A stretch of 64,000 bases of DNA from Kitasatospora sp. NBC_01246 (GCF_036226505.1 NZ_CP108484.1:5642001-5706000), one strand, 5' to 3'; shown: positions 52,032 through 61,857, counted from the stretch's first letter. A program made the numbers and translations. Notes: generated from the letters alone by a model not told the origin.

Positions 52032-53057
52032 ATGCGCATCGGTGTCCTGACCAGCGGCGGAGACTGCCCCGGGCTCAACGCGGTGATCCGCTCCGTGGTG
52101 CACCGGGGAACCGATGTGCACGGTGACGAGATCGTCGGCATCGAGGACGGCTTCCTCGGCCTGATCGAGGGCCGCACCCGGCCGATCTCGCACGACGACG
52201 TCACCGGCCTGCTGACCCTCGGCGGCACCATCCTGGGCTCGGCCCGCGTGCAGCGCGACCGGATCGCCTGGGCGGTGGAGAACGCCGAGACCCTCGCCCG
52301 GGACATCGGCATCGACGCGCTGATCGCGATCGGCGGCGAGGGTACGCTGACCGCCGCCAAGATGTTCAGCGACGCCGGACTGCCGGTGGTCGGCGTGCCG
52401 AAGACCATCGACAACGACATCGACGCGACCGACGTCACCTTCGGGTTCGACACCGCGGTCCATGTCGCGACCGACGCGATCGACCGGCTGAAGACCACCG
52501 CCGAATCCCACCAGCGGGTGATGGTGGTGGAGTTGATGGGCCGGCACACCGGCTGGATCACCCTCACCGCCGGAATGGCCGGCGGCGCCCACGGCATCCT
52601 GATCCCGGAGAAGCCCTTCGACATCGAGGCGGTCGCCCGGATGGTCGAGGACCGCTTCTCCCGGGGCAAGAAGTTCGCCATCATCGCGGTGGCCGAGGGC
52701 TCGGCCCCGATGCCCGGCACGATGCGCTTCGACCACGGCGTCGTCGACCAGTTCGGCCACCGGACCTTCGGCGGGATCGGCAACCGGCTCGCCAACGAGC
52801 TGGAGAACCTGCTCGGCAAGGAGGCCCGGCCGGTCATCCTCGGCCACACCCAGCGCGGCGGCACCCCCACCGCCCGGGACCGGGTGCTCGCCACCCGGTT
52901 CGGCTGGCACGCGGTGGAGGCCGTCCACAAGGGCGCCTTCGGGCACTTCACCGCGCTGCGCGGCAACGACATCGAGCTGGTGCCGGTCGCCGAGGCGGTC
53001 ACCCACCTCAAGACCGTGCCGCAGGACCGCTGGGCGGAATCCGAAGCCGTGCTCTGA
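52032..53057 (+). CDS. pfkA: 6-phosphofructokinase (group III, Gly/Lys type)
   Basis: This 341-residue enzyme phosphorylates fructose 6-phosphate. Conserved features are LTSGGDCPGLNAVIR, GGEGTLTAA, PKTIDNDIDATD with the catalytic Asp, and MGRHTGW. The nucleotide-site residue equivalent to E. coli Gly104 is Gly (GGEG), pointing to ATP. The residue equivalent to Gly124 is Lys (PKTIDND), the mixed pattern known for actinomycete ATP-dependent enzymes; pyrophosphate use is less likely but not excluded. ATG 52032 has GGAGCGGGAGA upstream. Its place between thiL and thiD is unexpected; from memory the S. coelicolor paralogues are elsewhere. Confidence 0.94.
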   Translation: MRIGVLTSGGDCPGLNAVIRSVVHRGTDVHGDEIVGIEDGFLGLIEGRTRPISHDDVTGLLTLGGTILGSARVQRDRIAWAVENAETLARDIGIDALIAIGGEGTLTAAKMFSDAGLPVVGVPKTIDNDIDATDVTFGFDTAVHVATDAIDRLKTTAESHQRVMVVELMGRHTGWITLTAGMAGGAHGILIPEKPFDIEAVARMVEDRFSRGKKFAIIAVAEGSAPMPGTMRFDHGVVDQFGHRTFGGIGNRLANELENLLGKEARPVILGHTQRGGTPTARDRVLATRFGWHAVEAVHKGAFGHFTALRGNDIELVPVAEAVTHLKTVPQDRWAESEAVL

Positions 53058-53068
53058 GGCGGCGCGGG

Positions 53069-53074
53069 TAGGTT
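53069..53074 (+). promoter_or_regulatory. Candidate -10 box of a leaderless thiD mRNA
   Basis: TAGGTT ends 7 bases before ATG 53082 and no Shine-Dalgarno is present, the typical leaderless arrangement in streptomycetes. It lies 12 bases after the pfkA stop. Confidence 0.4.
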
Positions 53075-53081
53075 GGGGCCC

Positions 53082-53927
<846 letters not shown>

Positions 53928-53947
53928 GCGCACCGGGGCCGCAACGA

Positions 53948-53977
53948 CCACGGGCGGGCCCGAGGGCCCGCCCGTGG
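53948..53977 (+). terminator. Terminator after thiD
   Basis: CCACGGGCGGGCCC (53948-53961) pairs perfectly with 53964-53977, 21 bases past the stop. Confidence 0.7.
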
Positions 53978-54033
53978 CGGCTCCGGGCAGGCCCGGAGAG
54001 AGGGGTCGGCACTGGAGAGCCGGGATCCAGAAA

Positions 54034-54071
54034 CAGGAAGCCGGCCCATCCGAGGATGGACCGGCTTCCTG
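54034..54071 (-). terminator. Terminator after rpmB
   Basis: CAGGAAGCCGGCCCATCC (54034-54051) pairs with 54054-54071 with one mismatch, just beyond the minus-strand rpmB stop. Confidence 0.7.
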
Positions 54072-54096
54072 GAGGACCGGCTTACCGGTCTGCGCG

Positions 54097-54282
54097 TCAG
54101 CGCGAGACCTTACCGGCCTTGATGCACGAGGTGCAGACGTTGAGCCGCTTCGGCGTCCGCCCAATCACAGCGCGCACCGTCTGAATGTTGGGGTTCCAAC
54201 GACGGGGGGTACGGCGGTGAGAGTGGGAGATGCTGTTGCCGAAGCCCGGCCCCTTGCCGCAGACGTCGCAGTTGGCAGCCAC
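54097..54282 (-). CDS. rpmB: Ribosomal protein bL28, zinc-binding (C+) form
   Basis: A 61-residue L28 protein. MAANCDVCGKGPGFGN and LNVCTSCIKAGKVSR give two CxxC pairs for zinc, so this is the C+ paralogue used when zinc is available; a C- paralogue, if present, should be elsewhere under Zur. GTG 54282 gives the family length; the upstream ATG would add MTP. It is divergent from the DAK2-domain gene. A TATGCT box lies on its strand at about 54398-54403. Confidence 0.96.
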   Translation of the reverse strand: MAANCDVCGKGPGFGNSISHSHRRTPRRWNPNIQTVRAVIGRTPKRLNVCTSCIKAGKVSR

Positions 54283-54564
54283 AGGAGTCACTCCAAGACT
54301 TCAGATCATTTACGTTCGAAACCCCGCCAACCCACCGGAGCACTCACGTGAACCAGATCAGATCAATGGGGTGAGCCTGGACTGTTCCAGGCAACCGGAA
54401 GAGCATACAACGCTTGCTTCCGTTCAACGAAACTACCACGTCTGCGCAGGTGATCGCCGCGCTCGGCGCTTCCGGCGGCGGCCCCCGGCCCCCGATAACC
54501 TGCCGGTACCAACCCTCGCCGTTCAACCTCAGGCCATCACGGCGTCCCATCCGGAGGAGACCTG
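54283..54564. other. Divergent promoter region of rpmB and the DAK2 gene
   Basis: About 280 bases, with a less GC-rich core at 54290-54440. No further gene. TGTATGCT on the minus strand is a good extended -10 for rpmB. On the plus strand I see no clear promoter. Confidence 0.35.
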
Positions 54565-56196
54565 GTGCTGACCACGCTCGACGCCCCGGCCGTGCGCAGC
54601 TGGTGCCAGCTGGCCCTGCGCGCGCTGGGCCAGGCCCGCGAGGAGATCGACGCACTCAACGTCTACCCCGTCCCGGACGGCGACACCGGCACCAACCTCT
54701 ACCTGACCGTGGAGTCCGCCGCCGCCGCGGTGGAGAGCCGGTTCACCGACCCGGCGGGCGGCCCGGCCCCCGGGCTCGCCGAGACCGCCCGGGCGATGGC
54801 CCGGGGCGCGCTGGTCGGCGCCCGCGGCAACTCCGGCGTGATCCTCGCCCAGTGGCTGCGCGGCACCGCCGAGCAGCTGGCCCAGGGCGGTGGCGCCGAC
54901 CAGCTGCGGGCCGCCCTCCAGGGGGCCGCGGACGCCGCCTACCAGGCGGTCGCCGAGCCCGTCGAGGGCACCCTGCTGACCGTCGCCCGGGTGGCCGCCC
55001 GGGAGGCGACCCGGGCCGGCGACGGGCTCGGCCAGGTCGCCGACACCGCGTACCGGGCCGCCCGGGACGCGCTGCGGCGCACTCCCGAGCAGCTCTCCGT
55101 GCTGGCCGAGGCCGGGGTGGTGGACGCCGGCGGACGCGGCCTGGTCGCCGTCCTCGGGGCGCTCGCCGACGCGGTGGCCGGCCACCAGCCGATGGGCCCG
55201 GTCGCGCTGCGCGGTGACGTCCGGCCGGTCGAGAGCTGCCAGGGGCACGTCCGGCCGCCCGGCCCGGGTTACCCCGCCTTCGAGGTGATCTACCTGCTGG
55301 ACGCCCCCGACGAGGCGCTGCCCGCGCTGCGCGAGCGGCTCGCCGGACTGGGCGACTCCCTGGTGATCGGTGGCGGGGACGGCCTCTGGAACGTGCACGT
55401 CCACGTGGACGACGCGGGGGCCGCGGTGGAGGCCGGGCTGGGGGCCGGGCGGCCGCACCAGATCCGGATCACGCACTTCGCCGAGGCCGCCGCCCGGGCC
55501 GGGACCGCCGACGACCGCGGCGAGCACGAGGAGCGCACCCGGGTGGTGCTCTCGGTGGTCTCCGGCGCGGGACTGGCCGACCTCTGCGAGCAGGCCGGCG
55601 CCGTCGTGCTGCACGCCGACCCGGACCGCCCGCCGGCCAGCGCCGAACTCGCCGCCGCCGTCCGCCGGGCGGGCGCCCGGGAGGTCGTCCTGCTGCTCAA
55701 CGACCCCGAGCTGCGGGCCGCCGCCGGGGCCGCCGCCGACCAGCTGCGCGAGGAGGGGGTGCGGATCGCCGTCCTGCCCACCCGGTCACCGGTCCAGGGG
55801 CTGGCCGCCCTCGCCGTGCACGAGGCCGGCCGCCGGTTCGACGAGGACGTGGTCGCCATGACCTCGGCGGCCGGCGCCACCCGGTACGCCGAGCTCGCCG
55901 TCGCCGAGGGCGAGTCCTGGACGATGGCCGGGGTCTGCCAGGCCGGGGACGTGCTCGGGCTGATCGACGGGGACGTGGTGGTGATCGGCGCCGCCCCGGC
56001 CGAGGTCGGTGCCAGCGTGCTCGACCGGATGCTCGGCGCGGGCGGCGAACTCGTCACCCTGATCCTCGGCGACGGCGCGGACGAGGAGCTGGCCGACCGG
56101 CTGGTGGCGCACGCCCGGCACCGGCGGCCGGAGGTCGACGCGGTGGTCTTCCACGGCGGGCAGGAGTCCGCGCCGCTGCTCATCGGCGTGGAGTAG
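54565..56196 (+). CDS. DAK2-domain (FakA/DhaL-like) kinase
   Basis: This 543-residue protein has an N-terminal DAK2 (DhaL-like) ATP-binding domain: IDALNVYPVPDGDTGTNLYL carries the metal-binding Asp cluster, and GALVGARGNSGVILAQWLRG follows. The middle (residues about 230-310) and C-terminal domain match the FakA/YloV family, whose members phosphorylate fatty acids bound by FakB/DegV proteins. No fakB lies nearby, so the partner must be elsewhere. GTG 54565 follows GGAGGAGACCTG. Its position upstream of recG, 90 bases away, is conserved in actinobacteria. Confidence 0.9.
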   Translation: MLTTLDAPAVRSWCQLALRALGQAREEIDALNVYPVPDGDTGTNLYLTVESAAAAVESRFTDPAGGPAPGLAETARAMARGALVGARGNSGVILAQWLRGTAEQLAQGGGADQLRAALQGAADAAYQAVAEPVEGTLLTVARVAAREATRAGDGLGQVADTAYRAARDALRRTPEQLSVLAEAGVVDAGGRGLVAVLGALADAVAGHQPMGPVALRGDVRPVESCQGHVRPPGPGYPAFEVIYLLDAPDEALPALRERLAGLGDSLVIGGGDGLWNVHVHVDDAGAAVEAGLGAGRPHQIRITHFAEAAARAGTADDRGEHEERTRVVLSVVSGAGLADLCEQAGAVVLHADPDRPPASAELAAAVRRAGAREVVLLLNDPELRAAAGAAADQLREEGVRIAVLPTRSPVQGLAALAVHEAGRRFDEDVVAMTSAAGATRYAELAVAEGESWTMAGVCQAGDVLGLIDGDVVVIGAAPAEVGASVLDRMLGAGGELVTLILGDGADEELADRLVAHARHRRPEVDAVVFHGGQESAPLLIGVE

Positions 56197-56286
56197 CGGT
56201 CCGGGCGGCGGGCGCCGCGGTCCGGCCGGGGGCCGGGCAGCGGGTGGCGCCCGGAATGTCGGTCCGGTGGTGTAAACAAGGGCCTG

Positions 56287-58518
56287 ATGGGCGCTCTCGA
56301 TGAACCACTGACCAAGCTCGTCGGCGACCGTACCGCCAAGGTGCTCGCCGACAGCCTCAAGCTGCGCACGGTCGGGGACCTGCTGCACCACTATCCGCGC
56401 CGCTACGTCGAGCGCGGCCAGCTCACCAGCCTGGACGAGCTGGAGATCGACGAGCACGTCACCGTGCTGGCCCGGATCGAGAAGGTCACCCTGATCCCGT
56501 TCCGCGGCCGCAAGGGGGACCGCCTGGAGGTGGTCGTCACCGACGGCCGCAGCCGGCTCTCGCTGGTCTTCTTCAACCAGGGCTGGCGGCAGAAGGAGCT
56601 CCGCACCGGCGCCCAGGGCCTGTTCGCCGGCAAGGTCGGCGTCTTCAACCGCACCCGCCAGCTGGTCTCGCCGGACTACCAACTGCTCGACGAGGACACC
56701 GGGTCGGACGCGGCGCAGCAGTTCGCCGGCCGGCTGATCCCGGTCTACGGAGCCAGCGCCCAGATGCCCAGCTGGAAGCTGTCCATCTGCGTCGAGACCG
56801 CCCTCACCAAGCACCTCTCCGACGTCGGCGAGCCGCTGCCCGCGGAGCTGCGCGAGCGGCACGAACTGATCCCGCTGCCCGAGGCGCTGGAGCTGATCCA
56901 CCGCCCGCGCGGCCAGGCCGACCGCGAGCGCGCCCAGAGCCGGCTCCGCTGGGACGAGGCCTTCGTCCTCCAGGTCGCGCTCGCGCAGCGCCGGGCCGCC
57001 GACTCCGCCCTGCCGGCCAAGCCCCGCGAGCCCCGGGCCGGCGGCCTCCTGGACGCCTTCGACGCCCGGCTCCCGTTCACCCTCACCGACGGCCAGTTGA
57101 AGGTCTCCGCCGAGATCGCCGCGGACCTGGCCACCGAACACCCGATGCACCGGCTGCTCCAGGGCGAGGTCGGCTCCGGCAAGACGCTCGTCGCGCTGCG
57201 CGCCATGCTCGCGGTGGTCGACGCGGGCGGCCAGGCCGCCCTGCTGGCGCCCACCGAGGTGCTGGCGCAGCAGCACCACCGGTCGATCGTGGAGATGATG
57301 GGGGACCTGGCCGAGGGCGGCCTGCTGGGCGGCTCGGACCTCGGCACCCGGGTGGTGCTGCTGACCGGCTCGATGGGCGTCCCGGCGCGCCGCCAGGCGA
57401 TGCTCGACATGGCCTGCGGGGACGCGGGCATCGCGATCGGCACCCACGCGCTGATCGAGGACAAGGTGCAGTTCCAGGACCTCGGCCTGGTCGTGGTGGA
57501 CGAGCAGCACCGCTTCGGCGTCGAACAGCGGGACGCGCTGCGCGCCAAGGGCGAGCAGCCGCCGCACCTGCTGGTGATGACGGCCACGCCGATCCCGCGC
57601 ACCGTCGCGATGACCGTCTTCGGGGACTTGGAGACGTCGGTGCTGGACCAGTTGCCGGCCGGCCGTTCGCCGATCTCCACCCATGTCGTCCCGGCCCTGG
57701 AGAAGCCCAACTTCCTGGCGCGGGCCTGGGAGCGGGTCCGCGAGGAGGTGGCCAAGGGCCACCAGGCGTACGTGGTCTGCCCCCGGATCGGGGACGAGGA
57801 GCCCGCCCCCGACGCCAAGAGGAAGCGCCGGTCCGTACCGGCCGAGGACTTGGAGGAGCTCACCGGCGCGGAGCCCGACGCGGGCGCCGGGAGCGACGAC
57901 CGGCGCCCCCCGCTGTCGGTCGTCGAGACCGCCGAGAAGCTGCTGAAGGGCCCGCTGGCCGGGCTGCGGGTGGAGATCCTGCACGGCCGGCTGGCGCCCG
58001 ACGCCAAGGACGAGGTGATGCGCCGGTTCGCGGCCGGCGCGGTGGACGTCCTGGTGGCGACCACGGTGATCGAGGTCGGGGTCAACGTCCCCAACTCCAC
58101 CGCGATGGTGATCATGGACGCCGACCGCTTCGGCGTCTCCCAGCTGCACCAGTTGCGCGGCCGGGTCGGGCGCGGCAGCGCCGCCGGCCTCTGCCTGCTG
58201 GTCAGCGACATGCCGGCGGGCAGCCCGGCCCGGGCCCGGCTGGACGCGGTGGCCGCCACCCTGGACGGCTTCGAGCTGTCCCGGATCGACCTCGAACAGC
58301 GGCGCGAGGGCGATGTGCTGGGCCAGGCGCAGTCCGGGGTGAAGTCCTCGCTGAAGGTGCTCTCCGTGCTGGAGGACGAGGAGGTCATCGTGACCGCCCG
58401 GGCCGAGGCCACCCGGCTGGTCGCCGAGGACCCGGAGCTGGCCGCCCACCCGGACCTGCGCACCGCGCTGGAGAGCCTGCTGGACGCCGACCGCGCTGAG
58501 TACCTGGAGAAGGGCTGA
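56287..58518 (+). CDS. recG: ATP-dependent DNA helicase RecG
   Basis: RecG (743 residues) remodels stalled replication forks and branch-migrates Holliday junctions. The N-terminal wedge/OB region (YPRRYVERGQLTSLDELEID) is followed by helicase motifs: I in LQGEVGSGKTLVAL (about 293), Ia in LAPTEVLAQQH, II as VVVDEQHRFG (about 403), III as MTATPIPRT, and the C-terminal motifs (VGVNVPNSTAMVI, QLHQLRGRVGRG). A roughly 50-residue charged insert (DEEPAPDAKRKRRSVPAEDL region) in the second RecA lobe is typical of actinobacterial RecG. ATG 56287. Confidence 0.97.
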   Translation: MGALDEPLTKLVGDRTAKVLADSLKLRTVGDLLHHYPRRYVERGQLTSLDELEIDEHVTVLARIEKVTLIPFRGRKGDRLEVVVTDGRSRLSLVFFNQGWRQKELRTGAQGLFAGKVGVFNRTRQLVSPDYQLLDEDTGSDAAQQFAGRLIPVYGASAQMPSWKLSICVETALTKHLSDVGEPLPAELRERHELIPLPEALELIHRPRGQADRERAQSRLRWDEAFVLQVALAQRRAADSALPAKPREPRAGGLLDAFDARLPFTLTDGQLKVSAEIAADLATEHPMHRLLQGEVGSGKTLVALRAMLAVVDAGGQAALLAPTEVLAQQHHRSIVEMMGDLAEGGLLGGSDLGTRVVLLTGSMGVPARRQAMLDMACGDAGIAIGTHALIEDKVQFQDLGLVVVDEQHRFGVEQRDALRAKGEQPPHLLVMTATPIPRTVAMTVFGDLETSVLDQLPAGRSPISTHVVPALEKPNFLARAWERVREEVAKGHQAYVVCPRIGDEEPAPDAKRKRRSVPAEDLEELTGAEPDAGAGSDDRRPPLSVVETAEKLLKGPLAGLRVEILHGRLAPDAKDEVMRRFAAGAVDVLVATTVIEVGVNVPNSTAMVIMDADRFGVSQLHQLRGRVGRGSAAGLCLLVSDMPAGSPARARLDAVAATLDGFELSRIDLEQRREGDVLGQAQSGVKSSLKVLSVLEDEEVIVTARAEATRLVAEDPELAAHPDLRTALESLLDADRAEYLEKG

Positions 58519-58667
58519 GCCCCCGGGAGCCCGGCCGGCGGGCCGGTGCCCGGGCCGCCCGTGAGGGCTGACCGCCAGGGCCGATTGTCAGACCCCCGCG
58601 AGAGAATGTAGTTGTTCAGGACGCACCCTCAAGGTGCGTACCTGGCACGACACTTGGGGGTCCTGCC

Positions 58668-59201
58668 ATGGCATTCCGTCATCTCAACGAGCTCCCGCTC
58701 GGCGACAAGGTCTTCCGGATCGAACTCGCCAGCGACGACGACCGCGAGGTCACCCTCACCCTGACCGGCTGGCGCGAGGGGGCGGCCGCCGCGCCGCTCG
58801 CCTCGGGCAGGCTCCGCCTGCCGGTCGAGGACGTCGCCTCGCTGCGGATCGCGCTCAACCGCGCGCTCCGGGCCCTGGCGATCGTCGCCGACGTCTCCGA
58901 GCCCATCCCCGACCGTGACGTGCTGCGCGAGCTCTACCCCGGACACGGCGCCCCCTGGGTGCCGCAGCACGAGGAGGAGCTGGTCCGGCGGTTCCACGAC
59001 AGCGAGACCGTCGCCCGGATCGCCGCCCGCTTCGGCCGCACCCCCGACTCCGTCCGCACCAAGCTGCGCGAGCTCGGGCACGACCCGCGCCGCCCCGAGT
59101 TCTGCCCGCCCGACGGCTGCCTCTCGTGGTCCCGCTACGCCTCGCCGGCGCTGCTCGGCGCGGCGATCCCGCCCCAGACGACGGCGGCCGACGCGAGCTG
59201 A
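58668..59201 (+). CDS. Unknown protein with a helix-turn-helix-like segment
   Basis: A 177-residue protein. The first 85 residues look beta-rich (VFRIELASDDDREVTLTLTG, GRLRLPVEDV). The segment HDSETVARIAARFGRTPDSV, then RTKLRELGHDP (residues about 108-138), resembles a helix-turn-helix of the sigma-70 region 4 or MerR kind. A Cys pair (EFCPPDGC) follows. I recognise no named family. ATG 58668 has GGGGGTCC upstream. It lies between recG and rsmD with a hairpin downstream. A DNA-binding role is only an inference from the helix pattern. Confidence 0.7.
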   Translation: MAFRHLNELPLGDKVFRIELASDDDREVTLTLTGWREGAAAAPLASGRLRLPVEDVASLRIALNRALRALAIVADVSEPIPDRDVLRELYPGHGAPWVPQHEEELVRRFHDSETVARIAARFGRTPDSVRTKLRELGHDPRRPEFCPPDGCLSWSRYASPALLGAAIPPQTTAADAS

Positions 59202-59225
59202 TCCCGCGGCCCTCGCCGCGACCTT

Positions 59226-59254
59226 CGCCGCAGCCCTCCGCCGGGGCTGCGGCG
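59226..59254 (+). terminator. Terminator after the unknown gene
   Basis: CGCCGCAGCCC (59226-59236) pairs perfectly with GGGCTGCGGCG (59244-59254) around a 7-base loop. Confidence 0.6.
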
Positions 59255-59328
59255 AGGGGTTCGGGGCGGCCCTTCGGGTGGGGGCCGTATAGCGTGGTCG
59301 GGCAGCGACGAAAGGACCTCCCACCACC

Positions 59329-59913
59329 ATGACCCGCGTCATCGCCGGGGCGGCCGGCGGCCGCCGGCTGGCCGTACCGCCCGGCCGGAGCACCCGCCCG
59401 ACCTCCGACAAGGCCCGCGAGGCGATGTTCTCCACGCTGGAGGCCCTGCGCGGCACCCTGCACGGGGCCCGGATGCTCGACCTGTTCGGCGGATCGGGCG
59501 CGGTCGGCCTGGAGGCGCTGTCCCGCGGCGCCGAGCACGTCCTGCTGGTCGAGGCCGACGGCCAGGCGGCCCGGGTGATCCGGGAGAACGTCCGGACGAT
59601 CGACCTGCCGGGCGCGGTGGTGGTGGCCTCCCGGGCCGAGAAGGTGATCGCGGGACCGCCCCCGGAGACCCCGTACGACCTGGCCTTCCTCGATCCGCCG
59701 TACGTCGTCACCGACGACGAGGTGCGCGAGATGCTGATCACACTCCTGGCCGGGGGCTGGCTCGCGGCCGACGCACTCGTCACCGTGGAGCGCAGCACCC
59801 GAGGCGGCGAGTTCGGCTGGCCCGAAGGCTTCGAGGTACTGCGCTCGCGCCGCTACGGCGAGGGCACGCTCTGGTACGGTCGCGCCGCCGCCGAGGGCCG
59901 CCCACACTCGTAG
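59329..59913 (+). CDS. rsmD: 16S rRNA (guanine(966)-N(2))-methyltransferase
   Basis: RsmD (194 residues) methylates G966 of 16S rRNA. MTRVIAGAAGGRRLAVPPGR and RPTSDKAREAMFSTL are the family start. The SAM site is DLFGGSGAVGLEALSRGAE and the catalytic DPPY is in LAFLDPPYV. ATG 59329 follows GAAAGGA; TATAGC at 59288-59293 is a possible -10 box. coaD follows after 49 bases, the conserved rsmD-coaD pair. Confidence 0.95.
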   Translation: MTRVIAGAAGGRRLAVPPGRSTRPTSDKAREAMFSTLEALRGTLHGARMLDLFGGSGAVGLEALSRGAEHVLLVEADGQAARVIRENVRTIDLPGAVVVASRAEKVIAGPPPETPYDLAFLDPPYVVTDDEVREMLITLLAGGWLAADALVTVERSTRGGEFGWPEGFEVLRSRRYGEGTLWYGRAAAEGRPHS

Positions 59914-59962
59914 CGGGCCGAGGCCCGCAGGACCCGTCACCCCACGAGGGAGCATCCACGCC

Positions 59963-60451
59963 ATGCGCCGCGCCGTCTGCCCCGGATCGTTCGACCCGAT
60001 CACCAACGGTCATCTCGACATCATCGAGCGGGCCTCGAAGCTGTACGACGTGGTGCACGTCGCGGTCGCGGTGAACCGGAACAAGCAGGGCATGTTCACC
60101 ATCGAGGAGCGGATCGCGCTGATCGAGGAGACCACCGCCAAGTACGGGAACATCGTGGTCGAGTCGCACCTCGGCCTGTTGGTGGACTTCTGCCGGGAGC
60201 GCGGCATCCCCGCGATCGTCAAGGGCCTGCGGGCCGTCAGCGACTTCGACTACGAGCTGCAGATGGCCCAGATGAACCACGGGCTGAGCGGGGTCGAGAC
60301 GCTCTTCCTGCCGACCTCGCCGACGTACAGCTTCCTGTCGTCGACGCTGGTCAAGGAGGTCGCCTCGTACGGGGGCGACGTCTCGCACCTGCTGCCGGAG
60401 ACGGTGCACCGCCGGCTGGTCGAGCGGATCGCGCAGCGGAAGGCACAGTAG
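59963..60451 (+). CDS. coaD: Phosphopantetheine adenylyltransferase
   Basis: CoaD (162 residues) adenylylates 4'-phosphopantetheine, the penultimate step to coenzyme A. This nucleotidyltransferase has the (H/T)xGH motif in CPGSFDPITNGHLDII (residues about 6-21), KGLRAVSDFDYELQMAQMN for substrate binding, and the SSTLVKEVA end. ATG 59963 with GAGGGAGC upstream. It is probably co-transcribed with rsmD. Confidence 0.97.
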   Translation: MRRAVCPGSFDPITNGHLDIIERASKLYDVVHVAVAVNRNKQGMFTIEERIALIEETTAKYGNIVVESHLGLLVDFCRERGIPAIVKGLRAVSDFDYELQMAQMNHGLSGVETLFLPTSPTYSFLSSTLVKEVASYGGDVSHLLPETVHRRLVERIAQRKAQ

Positions 60452-60650
60452 CCGCGGGGCCGGAGCCGGGCCGGTCCGTTTCTGCCGATTCGTCACCAGT
60501 TGTCCGGGGGCCGGTCCGGCAGCCCGGTCCGGGCGTTGTGACCTCGCCCCGCCGTGGCCGTAAAGTCTGTGTTCCTGCCCTGCGGTGAGGTCCACCGCGC
60601 CGGGCCTGCCTCCGCCGGACCGTCGGCGGCACACGGAAAGACGAAGCCCC

Positions 60651-61832
60651 GTGGACGTGCAGAACAAGGTCGACCAGATCGTCGCGGCCGTCGAGAACGC
60701 CCGCTCGATGCCCATGTCGGCCTCCTGCGTGGTGAACCGAGCCGAACTGGTCGGCCTGCTCCAGGACCTCAGGGCGGCACTGCCCGCCGAGCTGGCCCAG
60801 GCCCAGTCGGTGATGGCCGACCACGAGCAGGTGGTCGCCGGCGCCGAGGCGGAGGCCGAGCGGATCATCCAGGGCGCGCACGCCGAGCGCGGCTCGCTGA
60901 TCTCCGACACCGAAGTGGTCCGCCGGGCCCAGGCCGAGGCGGACCGCATCCTCGCGGAGGCGCGTGCCGAGGTCGAGACCAAGCGCGCCGAGGCCGACGA
61001 CTACGTGGACAGCAAGCTCGCCAACTTCGAGGTGGTGCTGACCAAGACGCTCGGCGCGGTCGGCCGCGGCCGGACGAAGCTGCGCGGCGACTCCAGCGTC
61101 TTCGAGACCCCGTACGAGGGCGAGACCGACGGCGAGGAGTTCCGGCCGCAGCCGCGGATCACCCCGAGCCCCGAGGTCGACGAGTACGTCGATGTGAAGC
61201 TCGCCACCCTGGAGAACGTCCTCAGCGCGACGCTGGAGGCGGTCGGCAAGGGCCGCGACAAGCTGCTCGGCAAGGCCCCGATCGACGAGCTGGGTGCCTA
61301 CCTGGCCGCCGCCGACGAGGCCCAGCAGGCCAAGAACCGCGCCGAGGCGGTGGCGGCGGGCTTCGCCACCGACGCCGACGGCGAGGAGGTGCCGTGGTAC
61401 CGCGAGGAGGTGCCGCAGCAGCAGACCTGGCCGGAGCAGACCCCGGCCGCGGCCGGCTGGCAGGCGCCCGGCGTCGACCAGTACGCCGCCGCGCAACAGC
61501 CGGGCGGCCAGTACGCCGAGGTGTACGGCGGCGGCTTCGACCCGGCGGGCCAGGGCGATCCGTACGGCGGCCAGTACGGGTACGGGCAGCAGCAGCAACA
61601 CCAGCAGCAGCAGCACCAGCAGCAGGGGTACCCGGCCGCGCAGGAGCAGGGCGGCTACGGCTATCCGCAGCAGCAGCAGGGCTACGCGGCGCAGCAGTAC
61701 GACGCCTACGGCTACCCGCAGCAGCCCGCCAACCCGCCGGCCGTCCCGCAGCAGCCGGGCCTGGACGAGACCAGCTTCTTCGACACCAGCATGATCGACA
61801 TGACCAGGCTCCGGGAGCTCGGCGGCCGCTGA
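60651..61832 (+). CDS. DivIVA-like coiled-coil protein with internal duplication and Gln/Tyr-rich tail
   Basis: This 393-residue protein starts VDVQNKVDQIVAAVENARSM, followed by MPMSASCVVNRAELVGLLQD. It has a long coiled coil (residues about 40-130; AEAEAERIIQGAHAERGSLI, DRILAEARAEVETKRAEADD). The segment DDYVDSKLANFEVVLTKTLG-VGRGRTKL is repeated 60 residues on as DEYVDVKLATLENVLSATLE-VGKGRDKL. The last 120 residues are a Gln/Gly/Tyr-rich tail (QQQQHQQQQHQQQGYP) ending in DETSFFDTSMIDMTRLRELG. The streptomycete homologues are annotated as cell-division-initiation or DivIVA-like. I infer a scaffold role. GTG 60651. TAAAGT near 60560 may be a -10 box. Confidence 0.85.
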   Translation: MDVQNKVDQIVAAVENARSMPMSASCVVNRAELVGLLQDLRAALPAELAQAQSVMADHEQVVAGAEAEAERIIQGAHAERGSLISDTEVVRRAQAEADRILAEARAEVETKRAEADDYVDSKLANFEVVLTKTLGAVGRGRTKLRGDSSVFETPYEGETDGEEFRPQPRITPSPEVDEYVDVKLATLENVLSATLEAVGKGRDKLLGKAPIDELGAYLAAADEAQQAKNRAEAVAAGFATDADGEEVPWYREEVPQQQTWPEQTPAAAGWQAPGVDQYAAAQQPGGQYAEVYGGGFDPAGQGDPYGGQYGYGQQQQHQQQQHQQQGYPAAQEQGGYGYPQQQQGYAAQQYDAYGYPQQPANPPAVPQQPGLDETSFFDTSMIDMTRLRELGGR

Positions 61833-61857
61833 GCCCGCTCGCCCTCCGTGGGCGAAG

